This document shows positions 1 to 8,569 of a DNA stretch of 33,996 nt, piece after piece. Each line of letters opens with the position of its first letter. The first letter of the stretch is position 1. A model generated the notes under the pieces. That model saw nothing but the letters and a program-made list of their open reading frames with translations. It was not told the DNA's origin and did no database searches. This DNA comes from Amphimedon queenslandica (taxonomy: Eukaryota > Porifera > Demospongiae > Haplosclerida > Niphatidae), in NCBI RefSeq assembly GCF_000090795.2, contig NW_003546486.1, positions 62,137-96,132 of the forward strand, given 5' to 3'. Position numbers and translations under genes: made by a program.

Positions 1-17
1 TAATAAATGGTTTCTGC

Positions 18-23
18 TTTATT
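18..23 (-). terminator. Polyadenylation signal of the beta-helix gene
   Basis: AATAAA on the minus strand about 10 bases beyond the stop codon of the beta-helix gene. It supports the in-frame TAA being the true end of the protein. Confidence 0.55.
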
Positions 24-31
24 ACAAACTT

Positions 32-1996
32 TTATAAAATATACAAGAGAAGTACTTCTTTTGAAGCATCTTTAATTGTAGAATTGTATATTTTATTCTT
101 CAAGTGATTAATATTTCTATCTACAAACATGCTTGCATTTCTTAAAAAGCAGTTGTACAGTCTAGTGGAGTATATAGAACCACCACCTAGTGTTGAAGTA
201 TTATTTATAAATTTTAGGAAAATATTAGGTCTATTTGAATCAAAATTATTAGAGTAAAGCTGAAACGTGCAAGGTTGTCTTAAAAAACTGTCACCGGTAG
301 CATAAATAGCACCTCCTAATGACAGTGCTGTATTATTTTCAAAAGTAGCATTTAATCCTTCCTTGAGATACACTTGGCTATTACCTAATAGTGCTAGCGC
401 TGTTCCATGATCAGCAATATTGCTATGAAAAAATAGAGTCCCTTCTAGAATAATTTTTGAATCAATCATTGTAAAAACTGTTCCATAGTTGTGAAAGAAT
501 GATCCAGGTTTTGATGTTGAACCTTTAACTGTGATGAAATTTATATTTGAGAAATGGAATAAATCTATAGGAATATAAACTTTTGCTGATGAGTTAACAA
601 AGGTTGGGCTTGGGTTATAGTATGCTATTATTGACTCCATGATGAAATGAACATTGTTTTTTGCTTGTTCTATAAAATGGTATACAAAGACAGCAGCATA
701 TATGCAGGCTCCAGATTTCTGTGCATTGTTTTTAGTAAAATTTGAACTATGAAATTGAAATGTTACATTTGGAAGTAAGCCATCGATCTCATTACCACCC
801 CTAATGACTTTTATATCTATTGCTCCTGAGCTTTGTGGCAAATATTCTGTGAATTGAATTCCACTATGGGAAAACAATGTATTTGTGACTGTCAATGGCT
901 TGTATTCAGTGTTTGGGTTGCTATTGTCAAAATAGAAACTACCTGCTACTGCAGCACCATGACAAATTCCCATTATCATTGAATTGTTTGTAAATTGTGA
1001 ATTGTTGATTATTGTTTGTGAATCATATCTTGAAACGAAACGAAATAGTAGTAAAGCTGCAGCTAGAAAGCCTACATTATTGCTTAAGCTACTATTAGCA
1101 ATAGTAACAGTTGCAGGTAGATTAGTTTGCATATAGAGGATTGTAAAACCAGCTGCATTAATAACGGGCATAGAAGAAAAGGAATCATGACGAATTTCTG
1201 AGACACATACTATTCGAGTATTGCTGTAATATTGATTGAAAGCAAAATTATATGCAAAAGTGGAATTGTTAACTCTTAAGTCATATTTACTGTCAAATGA
1301 AAGGGCTGATGATTTTGTGTGATTACAGAAAAGAACAAGCATTCCACTTCCTATGCTGATTTGTTTAAAACCAGCTAATACATAGTTTTGCGAATAACTA
1401 ATCTCAAGACGATTAAATGAAGCATTTGGAAGATTAACTGAAATTAAACCAAACCCAGTGTAGTTAACAATATTTACATCTTCAACAACAAGACGAGCTA
1501 TATCTGTGAGTACCAGAACAGCAGCATGATATTGTGTGAAATGAATAGGGGAACTGGTGGAATTTATGATGCTAATGTTACTGCCTAAAGTAGTCAAATT
1601 GGTACCACAATTGATAAATTTGAGGTCACTCAATTTCAATGAACCACTAGAACCATAAAATGCAAACCCTCTAGTCCAGTATTTGTCATATTGGGTTTTA
1701 TTATTAGGCATGCACTTGATGAGTGCTACTGTATCACTGATACTGGTAATAGTGAGAGAGGAATTGCTTATGTTAATGTTACAAAAGTTACCTGAAGTAA
1801 TTTCATGAGTGATGTTAGTAGCCAGGTGTAAAACTACATCAGTGCCATGGGCTTCATGTTGATAGTCACACAAAAGTTCCTCCAGTTGGTCTGTATAACT
1901 GACAATGATAGGACTTGCAGATACACTGAAAAATAAAAGTAAAAAGGTAGCTATCATTTTGCCTGCTGCCGTGATAAATCTCATGAATGCAAACAT
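32..1996 (-). CDS. Secreted pectin-lyase-like beta-helix protein
   Basis: One uninterrupted exon of 654 residues. The N-terminus (about residues 5-28) is a signal peptide: a short basic start, a hydrophobic core around IATFLLLFFSVSA, then SP. The mature part is full of NxS/NxT sequons and irregular repeats of the type 'F-x-N-N-T...G-G-A-I-Y' (GGAIYAT and GGSIYS near residues 570-620; N-N-S-x-F and N-N-S-Q-F turns earlier), as in right-handed parallel beta-helix proteins with polymorphic-outer-membrane-protein-like repeats. Such proteins are large families in sponges and are probably cell-surface or matrix glycoproteins; the ligand is unknown. I see no transmembrane segment. The reading frame ends at TAA just before a minus-strand AATAAA at 18-23, so the gene probably ends here, although relatives are often longer. 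The start at 1996 gives the whole signal peptide; a second Met four residues later would also work. Confidence 0.75.
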   Translation of the reverse strand: MFAFMRFITAAGKMIATFLLLFFSVSASPIIVSYTDQLEELLCDYQHEAHGTDVVLHLATNITHEITSGNFCNINISNSSLTITSISDTVALIKCMPNNKTQYDKYWTRGFAFYGSSGSLKLSDLKFINCGTNLTTLGSNISIINSTSSPIHFTQYHAAVLVLTDIARLVVEDVNIVNYTGFGLISVNLPNASFNRLEISYSQNYVLAGFKQISIGSGMLVLFCNHTKSSALSFDSKYDLRVNNSTFAYNFAFNQYYSNTRIVCVSEIRHDSFSSMPVINAAGFTILYMQTNLPATVTIANSSLSNNVGFLAAALLLFRFVSRYDSQTIINNSQFTNNSMIMGICHGAAVAGSFYFDNSNPNTEYKPLTVTNTLFSHSGIQFTEYLPQSSGAIDIKVIRGGNEIDGLLPNVTFQFHSSNFTKNNAQKSGACIYAAVFVYHFIEQAKNNVHFIMESIIAYYNPSPTFVNSSAKVYIPIDLFHFSNINFITVKGSTSKPGSFFHNYGTVFTMIDSKIILEGTLFFHSNIADHGTALALLGNSQVYLKEGLNATFENNTALSLGGAIYATGDSFLRQPCTFQLYSNNFDSNRPNIFLKFINNTSTLGGGSIYSTRLYNCFLRNASMFVDRNINHLKNKIYNSTIKDASKEVLLLYIL

Positions 1997-2370
1997 TAAA
2001 AGTGAAAGTAGAGAGTAGCCTAAATAGAGTGATTCGTTATACCATCTCTATTCCCATCCCACTCAATTCCCAATGTCATTGTACACTGAGAGAGCTAAGG
2101 TGCAGCTCATTCTAGTCTCCACCTAGCTCTACATACAGAAATGAGTCAAACAACTCTAGATTAATGTTACATCATTAAATGTATATTAATGTACATAGCT
2201 GTGTGTTTAGCTCAATCTAGTACACTATAAACAGATGTTCTTTATAATAATACATTAATTAATCTTGCCATGCTTCGGTGTAGGAAGCTAAGCGAGCAAC
2301 ACAAACATTGGTACAATGTTTAAGGAATAAAAATGGTGTGTGTCTGTGTGTGCGTGTGTAATTCGAATCA
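1997..2370. other. Intergenic stretch between beta-helix and VAMP genes
   Basis: It must hold the promoter of the beta-helix gene and the 3' end of the VAMP gene, both on the minus strand. I see no clear TATA box. A short TG-rich run lies at about 2335-2360. No further gene is recognisable. Confidence 0.4.
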
Positions 2371-2872
2371 TTAGTTACTATTCTGATTAGAGACAATCAC
2401 TCCAATAACAACTACAAAATAAATATCATATACAATGAGTGAGTATGAGTCAATCTTACTAGCAGTGACAATGAGAACTATCAGAACGATACAAATAATT
2501 GGTACACATATCACTAGCCAAAGCTAAAGAGAATGGTTGAGTTAAAACAGTCTTGGCCAACTCTTTGTTTACTTTAAAATTGGAGCACCTCTCCTTCTTC
2601 CTCAGTCTCTTTGTTCTCTTTTGAAACATGTCAGCTGTATCGGCAAGATTACCTACGAGTGATATAAGCGGAGCATTGCTATTTGTGAAGGGTTTCTCCT
2701 TCAAAACCTGCTCTTTCTTCCATATCGTCCAAATGATCTCCTCTCTCCATAGCAGAGTTCAAGTTTTTCCGCATTTGGGATTTGACATTATCTACTTTAC
2801 CCTGCAACTTAGCAGTACTCGACCTATGAAAGAGTGAGTGTGGAAAAAGTAAGATTTTGTCAATATCTTACA
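2371..2872 (-). CDS. R-SNARE, VAMP/synaptobrevin family
   Basis: Five exons on the minus strand: the AT of the start codon ending at 2872, then 2823-2708, 2652-2573, 2523-2460 and 2411-2371, giving 100 residues with all phases consistent. Residues about 5-60 form an R-SNARE motif with the central-layer arginine in SQMRKNL, followed by ERGDHLDDMEERA and LADTADMFQKRTKRLRKK, the usual VAMP layout. One C-terminal transmembrane helix (LWLVICVPIICIVLIVL and on) and a short lumenal tail ending SNQNSN follow, so it is a tail-anchored vesicle SNARE for membrane fusion. Length matches VAMP3/VAMP8 (about 100). The WW pair usual before the membrane is replaced by RC; the cysteine could be acylated (inference). 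The donor after exon 2 (GTTTTG) is weak but GT...AG. The start codon is split by the first intron (AT|G). The VAMP subtype is not assigned. Confidence 0.82.
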
Positions 2873-2946
2873 TGATTGATTTTGTAGTAGTGAAAGACAA
2901 AAATAGAAATAAACAACCCAGCCCCACCTAGAGTGGGCGTACCTGA

Positions 2947-3056
2947 CAATGAATAATTAATTAGTATAGTGGAATAAACAACAAAAAAGAATAATAATGA
3001 TCAATGAATAATTAATTAGTATAGTGGAATAAACAACAAAAAAGAATAATAATGAT
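2947..3056. repeat. Tandem duplication, 2 x 55 bp
   Basis: Two near-identical 55-bp units starting CAATGAATAATTAATTAG at 2947 and at 3002, AT-rich, between the kinase stop codon and the first VAMP exon. Probably replication slippage in the intergenic spacer or 3' UTR. Confidence 0.85.
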
Positions 3057-3067
3057 AATCATCATTG

Positions 3068-6000
3068 TCATGTATCATTGGTCGCTTTTAAAATCGAGTC
3101 AATGAAATTGTCAACTTTTCCTAATATTTCCTTTTGGTTCTCTTGGCTGTCCTCAAAGTCTTCATCGCAGTCAATGACTAGGACTGGCACATCACTCTGT
3201 AGTACTGAGGGCAATAGCCTGGAAATAAAAGAATAAACTACATGTAGCATTGTATACAGACAGGGGTGAAGCTTGAGATCAGAAAGTATGCAATAATGCA
3301 TACAAACAAGTGCATATTATTATCTAAACTAAGGCTGCGTTTACACAGCAACGCAAAACGTATCGTAAAAAAACGATACACTTTGAACACCGTTTTCGTT
3401 TCCATAGAGTCCTATCAAGATTCTATCACGTTTTCAATCATTTCTGTGTAAACAGAAGCATAAAACAGGCACAAAACTGAACGGATTGCATCGTTTTTGT
3501 TGCCGTGTAAACGCAGCCTAAAGAAACACCACATCCATTTATTATAGAATAAAAGTTGTACTCATGGTATGTGGTTGGGGTAAAGATTTTGGCAATAAGT
3601 ACACAACCACAATACATCATCTTACTACCTATGGTGGTCAGGGGTGGTCTGGAGCAACCACCTCCACAAATGACTAACCAGTTCGTCACTTAGACCAACC
3701 ATGCAATAAATAATGACTAAGCATAAAGCATATGATATTCCAGTGTGTGTACATAAATTTAAAAGGAGCAATATGCAGTTGCCTCTCATCATAATACAGT
3801 GTGTTATTTTTTCTAGGCATAACCAAGAATACTGGCATTAAAGTTTGTATGCTAAATACATGTATGAACCAATAACAATGACATCATACATGCTGCTTTA
3901 TGTATGGTTATTAATATTAATTGGATAACATCATATTAATATGGATCATCATTGGTCAATGCAATGTTTCACTACACAGCAAAAATTACCGCATAGCAGG
4001 AAATTATGAAGTGAGTTAAATTTGGCGAATTGCTAAATTCTGGTGATTGGTTTGGATAAATTTGTGGCCACGTGCCATTGAGCATGCGTATAATGGCTCA
4101 AAATGGAGGATTTTATTTTAGCGAATGGCTATCAAAATGCCAAATTCGCCAAATTTAATTGCATCCGAAATTCTCCACTATACAGTAATATGTTAAGTGG
4201 AACTTTCAATCATTGTAGATGTGTGTGATCAATGCATGCAATGATTGATAATTACTTTGTTTTGTTGTCAATCAGCCAGTTATTGTGCTTATCATGAAGA
4301 CTCTGCAAGTAATCCAATGTAACCCCACGTTCCTTGAAAAAATGATAATTAAAAAATTGCCATTATTATCCCCACCTCTGGTCTGTCTCTTTTCTTGAGT
4401 CTTTTCATTGCAACCTATTAACACAAAAATAATTAAATGGCAAATGAGAAACAGTAAAAAGGATCACTTATCACTAAAATGGATACAATTAAGCAAAAAC
4501 GACTAGGACAGAATTCATTCTCTATTTTTATAATTTTTTCTGATACATATACATGTTCTTATATTGTGTAGAAAGTTTGAACTGATTCCAATTAAAATTA
4601 ATTTTTTTGGATGCTTTAAACTTGCTCAAAATTGCTTAAAGACCCTGTACTATATGGCAAGACTGCAAAAGTCGTGGCAACCATTTTGAAGTAGAGCGAA
4701 TCCTACTTAGTAACGTTACTGCGTTACTAATAATACAGGGTGTAAGAAGTTGTTTCTAAATGGATCCGGAACTCTCTGTGTACTATTGTAATTATATATT
4801 GTGTTTATTCAAGTATATTCTAGAACAATCATGTAAAGTATTCTTGTATGTTATAGAACCTTCTGGACATTTATAAGATCTATATAAGTGTGTTGTTTGT
4901 GAGTTTTAGTTTTTAGTTGTGTGTTAGTTGTGTGTTAGTTGTGAGTTGGTTTTGTTAGTTTTGTTTTTGAGCTCAGTTGAGTTTAGTTTCGATTAAGAAT
5001 AAAGTTTGGTTAACAGATAGTTAGGAGCGTCTGTTACACAGGGTTTTCAGTCAAATTTTGTCAAAAACGGCTAGAAGAAAATTCTCTATTTTAATAATTT
5101 ATTCTGATGCATATACATGTACATGTTCTTATGTTGTGTAGAAAGTTTGAAATGATTCCGATTAAAATTAGATTTTTTATGAATTTTTTAAACTTGCTGA
5201 AAAATTGGGCCAAAGACCCTGTACTATAGTACAGGGTCTTTGGTCAAATTTCGTCAAAAACGGCTAAGATAAAATTCTCAATTTTTATAATTTATTCTGA
5301 TGCATATACATGTTCTTATGTTGTGTAGAAAGTTTGAACTGATTCCGATCAAAATTAGATTTTTTATGAATTTTTTAAATTTGGCCAAAAACCTGGCCAA
5401 AGACCTGTACTATAGTACAGGGTCTCTGGTCAAATTTCGTCAAAAACGGCTAGGAGAAAATTCTCCATTTTCATAATTTTTTCTAATACATATACATGTT
5501 CTTATGTTGTTTAAAAAGTTTGAACTGATTCCGATTAAAATTAGATTTTTTAATGAATTTTTTAAACTTACTGAAAAATTGGGCCAAAGACCCTGTACTA
5601 TAGTGCAGGGTCTTTGGTCAAATTTCGTCAAAAATGGCTAGGAGAGAATTCTCCATTTTTATAATTTTTTCTGATACATATACTTATGTTGTGTAGAAAG
5701 TTTGAACTAATTCCAATTGAAATTAGATTTTTTATGAATTTTTTAAATTTGGTCAAAAACCCGGCCAAAGACCCTGTACTACTTACAGGATCTTCATTCA
5801 AATTTTGTCAAAAATGGCTAGGACAGAAATCTCCATTTTAATAATTTTTCCTGATACATATACATGTTCTAATTGTTCTTATGTTGTGTAGAAAGTTGGG
5901 ACTGATTAATGGATGCTTAAATTGCTCAAAAACTGGGCAAATACCCTGTACTATTCTTTAGGCAAATTTCATGCACATGTATATGACACTAATGTGTTAT

Positions 6001-7828
6001 AATTGTAATACTGTCATTATCTTTTTATAACAGTACTTTTGAAAGTACCTTTGTGTATCTTACTACTGTCCTTACTATATATATATATATATATAGTGTA
6101 TCTACTACTGGCATAGCTAGAATAAATGAACAAAGAGTGGGGGCACTGAATAAAGCAATGCTCATGAATACTCAATATAGCAAGCTCAATTGAGTCAGCT
6201 CAGTCAGCTGTAACTTGTATCTCTTCAGTCTCCTGCCTAGTTTTAGGGACACAAGAAGCAGTTATGAGGGCACTTGCCCCCACAGGCCCCTATATAGCTA
6301 CGCCACTGGTGTGTGTGTGTGTGTGTGTGTATTGCCCTAACATAATATTAGTAATAATAATAATAATGATACTTCGGGAGTTGACTTAAGATATATAAAT
6401 CCATCAAACTCCAGATGAAGATATTTAATTAGAAATGAATGCCAATCACAGTAGACGGACCACTCCACGTCATTAATGAGACCACTTTCATGACAATTCT
6501 GAGCAAAACAAAATCTACAAAAAAAGAAAGTGTAATTAACTAATTATGACTGTTAATATTTAATAGTGTTATAATACTTCACACATCTCTTCTACCATAT
6601 GCATAAAAAATACTGTATAGTGGGAAATTTTGGAGGGAGTTAAATTTAGTGAATTGCTAAATTTTGGTGATTGGCGAATTTTAATTTGGCAAATTAGTGG
6701 CCACGTGCCATTGAGCATGTGCATAATGGATGAAAATGGCAGATTTTATTTTGACGAATGGCTGTCAAAATGCTAAATTTGTCAAATTTAATTCCCTCCA
6801 AAATTTCCCGCTATACAGTACTGCTAAGCCATGACAATTACTATCTGACTACTAAGCCTAAGGTACACATTAAAAAATTCAGTTTTTTTTCAATTTAGAT
6901 AGTAGCACATTTACAGAGTACATTATTGTACACTAAAATACATGTGAGAAAATGCACATACACACAATACATAATACAGTCCATTATAATAATTCTTAGT
7001 TTCTCACTTGTCACTGTAAACTGATCGTTCATAAAATATAACAGGATTAGGTATACTTTGAAGGTGTTGGGGAATATCCCGTAACTGAGCTCTTAAACGA
7101 CTTAAACAAGCATAAGTCTAGTGTAGGGGAGGGAGATAGAGAGGAGATGGAGGAATAAAATTAAGAGGGTTAAAAGGAGAAGAGAGAAGTAGTTTGTTCG
7201 TTACCTGAAAGGTATAAGCATAACGTTTAGGATCTTTATAAAACATATCTAAGAGGTTACTGCCGTACTGCTGGGAACTTGTAACATCCTACAATGTATT
7301 AAATGAGAATAGAGTGAGGTGTGACCGCATTAATGTACATTTTGTGACATTCGTCATTTTTTAGATGTCAGATTTTTAATTTTTACACAAAAAGATTTAT
7401 ATCGTTAATACTTTCACCTTTTATTAATCATGGGTACCTTAACTTTGTGAGGTTTCTACATTCATCCATCTAGTACATATTAAAGCTAAGGCATTGGATG
7501 CCACTAGTCTTCAAAAATAATATAAATCCTCATAATTTAGCCCACAATGACACATTTAAATTAGTTTTACAATAATTTCAATTTAGTTTGTAGCTTTTAC
7601 CTCGTCATCTGATGGTATATTAGTCCAGCGGCTCAAAGGCTCCCCAATCACATGATAACCAGTTGAATGAGACTCGAGTATTTTAAGGAAAGTTGACTTA
7701 CCCGCGGCTATTAAATGAGGTGACAAGTAACGCTATTCTTTCGAGGACTCACCAATGTTTCCTTCGACAGCTATTTTTATTTCTCTGCCTAGACTAGAGC
7801 AAAACTTCTTGGCAGGGACCTCAGCCAT
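3068..7828 (-). CDS. Deoxynucleoside kinase, dCK/dGK type
   Basis: Eight exons on the minus strand: 7828-7753, 7707-7601, 7288-7205, 7117-7008, 6514-6373, 4414-4376, 4332-4256 and 3218-3068. All phases agree and give 261 residues (human dCK has 260). It phosphorylates deoxynucleosides to monophosphates in the salvage pathway. Visible motifs: P-loop GNIAAGKST (residues 23-31), EPLSRW, TFQ|TYACLSRLRAQL, the ERS motif (YERSVYSDK), the lid KRLKKRDRPEERG and the C-terminal VPVLVIDCDEDF. In human dCK, Ala100, Arg104 and Asp133 set specificity; the matching A and R of TYACLSR and D of ERSVYSD are kept, pointing to dCK/dGK rather than TK2-type substrate choice (family knowledge). No convincing mitochondrial presequence, so probably cytosolic. 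Intron 1 is only 45 bp and cuts the P-loop codon for Ala26. Introns 4, 5 and 7 are loaded with repeats. Confidence 0.9.
3332..3519. mobile_element. Inverted-repeat MITE in kinase intron 7
   Basis: 188 bp bounded by terminal inverted repeats AGGCTGCGTTTACAC at the left and its complement GTGTAAACGCAGCCT at the right, extending imperfectly for about 30 bp. No coding capacity. The target duplication is not clear. Confidence 0.75.
3989..4185. mobile_element. MITE with TA target duplication, diverged copy
   Basis: About 197 bp with long imperfect inverted arms (GAGTTAAATTTGGCGAAT ... CGCCAAATTTAATTG) and the shared core TGGCCACGTGCCATTGAGCA. It is the same family as the element at 6613-6818 and is likewise flanked by TA. 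It sits in kinase intron 7, close to exon 7. Confidence 0.7.
4490..4735. repeat. Diverged satellite-related segment left of LTR
   Basis: The sequence resembles the units at 5044-5957 (CGACTAGGACAGAATTC, TTTTTATAATTTTTTCTGAT, ACATGTTCTTAT, AAAGTTTGAACTGATTCC, then CCCTGTACTATA). It is the first, degenerate unit, separated from the rest by the LTR at 4741-5038. Confidence 0.65.
4741..5038 (+). mobile_element. Solo LTR with CAGGG target duplication
   Basis: 298 bp beginning TGTAAGAAG and ending TCTGTTACA (TGTAA...TTACA), flanked on both sides by CAGGG (4736-4740 and 5039-5043). It contains a TATA-like CTATATAAG (about 4880) and AATAAAG (about 4999) in plus orientation, the order expected inside an LTR. 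There is no internal retrotransposon sequence next to it, so it is a solo LTR. It lies in kinase intron 5, inserted into the satellite. Confidence 0.85.
5044..5957. repeat. Satellite array, about five units of 180-193 bp
   Basis: Five tandem units; the anchor TCAAAAACGG/TCAAAAATGG falls at 5061, 5254, 5440, 5628 and 5808. Each unit has a run of A/T-rich sequence and a junction around the palindrome CCCTGTACTATAGTACAGGG (perfect at 5217-5236, slightly altered at 5404-5422 and 5591-5610). It lies in intron 5 of the kinase gene. Related sequence in the opposite sense lies at about 27,760-28,020. Confidence 0.9.
6106..6308. mobile_element. Probable MITE in kinase intron 5
   Basis: About 203 bp with imperfect ends CTGGCATAGCTAG at the left and CTATATAGCTACGCCACTG at the right (complement CAGTGGCGTAGCTATATAG). 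No coding capacity. An AT microsatellite (about 6076-6094) precedes it and a GT microsatellite (6309-6330) follows. Confidence 0.5.
6613..6818. mobile_element. MITE with TA target duplication
   Basis: 206 bp with long inverted arms (CTGTATAGTGGGAAATTTTG at the left, complemented at the right by CAAAATTTCCCGCTATACAG), flanked by TA on both sides, in kinase intron 4. Same family as 3989-4185. The TA duplication suggests a Tc1/mariner-related parent (inference). Confidence 0.85.
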
Positions 7829-8045
7829 TTTAGAAGAAGCGATAGAGATTAGAAAACTTTTTAAGAGAAGCATTTTACCACGTGTCTACTGGGCGGAGCT
7901 AGGTAGCCTGGTATATATAAGATATATATTATCTATGGAACGTAACTAGCTCCTACTCGAATTCTGAGCCTGCAGAAAAATTGGTCTGTAGATTTATATA
8001 GTCTGGAGAACATTAATTTGTGGTGTGGTGACTGAGTACTATAAG
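7829..8045 (+). promoter_or_regulatory. Bidirectional promoter and DEG/ENaC leader exon
   Basis: The kinase start codon (minus, 7828) and the channel gene (plus) diverge here. TATATATAA at 7912-7920 suits the plus-strand gene. A CACGTG E-box palindrome is at 7879-7884. A non-coding leader exon of the channel would run from about 7940 to 8045, ending in AAG|GTAAGA, with the matching acceptor at 8556 (ATTATAG). The transcription start is inferred, not seen. Confidence 0.55.
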
Positions 8046-8556
8046 GTAAGAATACTTAATTACAATCATGCATGCAGTGACACTAGACTATGCAAAAATA
8101 ATGTGTAATTGTACCGGTATTGTAGACTCTATAATAATTAATAATTCTGCAAAGAAACAGAATGAGAATTAAAACCACCAAAATATTCTTTGTCACCTAC
8201 GGCTGAACGGTACAATTCCACCTACTGTAGTACAGGAGAAATACATTTTACTGACTTTATAACAGTAAGCTATTGTGCTATAGCTGTTTGTGGATGTTTA
8301 TGTTCAACACCTGAAATTGAAATGCTGTTTGTGTATTTTTGTGGATGTTAAATGTGACTGTTAGTTTCAGGCTTTCAGCATCTGAAATTGAAATGCTTTC
8401 AGATTTATTTTTAATGATGATAAGAGTTATCTCTTGCTATCATGTTCATAATGACAATTTTTGCTTTCACTAACAGCACATCATGTCAGTCATTATTGTA
8501 ATCATTATTGTCATACCACTACATAAACCATCTACATCATGTTATTATAATTATAG
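8046..8556 (+). other. Probable 5' UTR intron of DEG/ENaC gene
   Basis: It runs from GTAAGAATAC to a TTATAATTATAG acceptor, 13 bases before the channel start codon. No coding sequence is recognised inside. A partial repeat (CTGAAATTGAAATGCT twice, about 8311 and 8382) is present. Confidence 0.5.
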
Positions 8557-8569
8557 GTAAACTATAATA

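Noticed and set aside
5044..5957. CRISPR-like repeat array
   Set aside because: Units of 180-193 bp without short unique spacers, in a eukaryotic intron; it is a satellite.
7755..7949. Plus-strand open frame of 64 codons
   Set aside because: It is antisense to kinase exon 1 and the shared promoter; the minus strand gives the P-loop protein.
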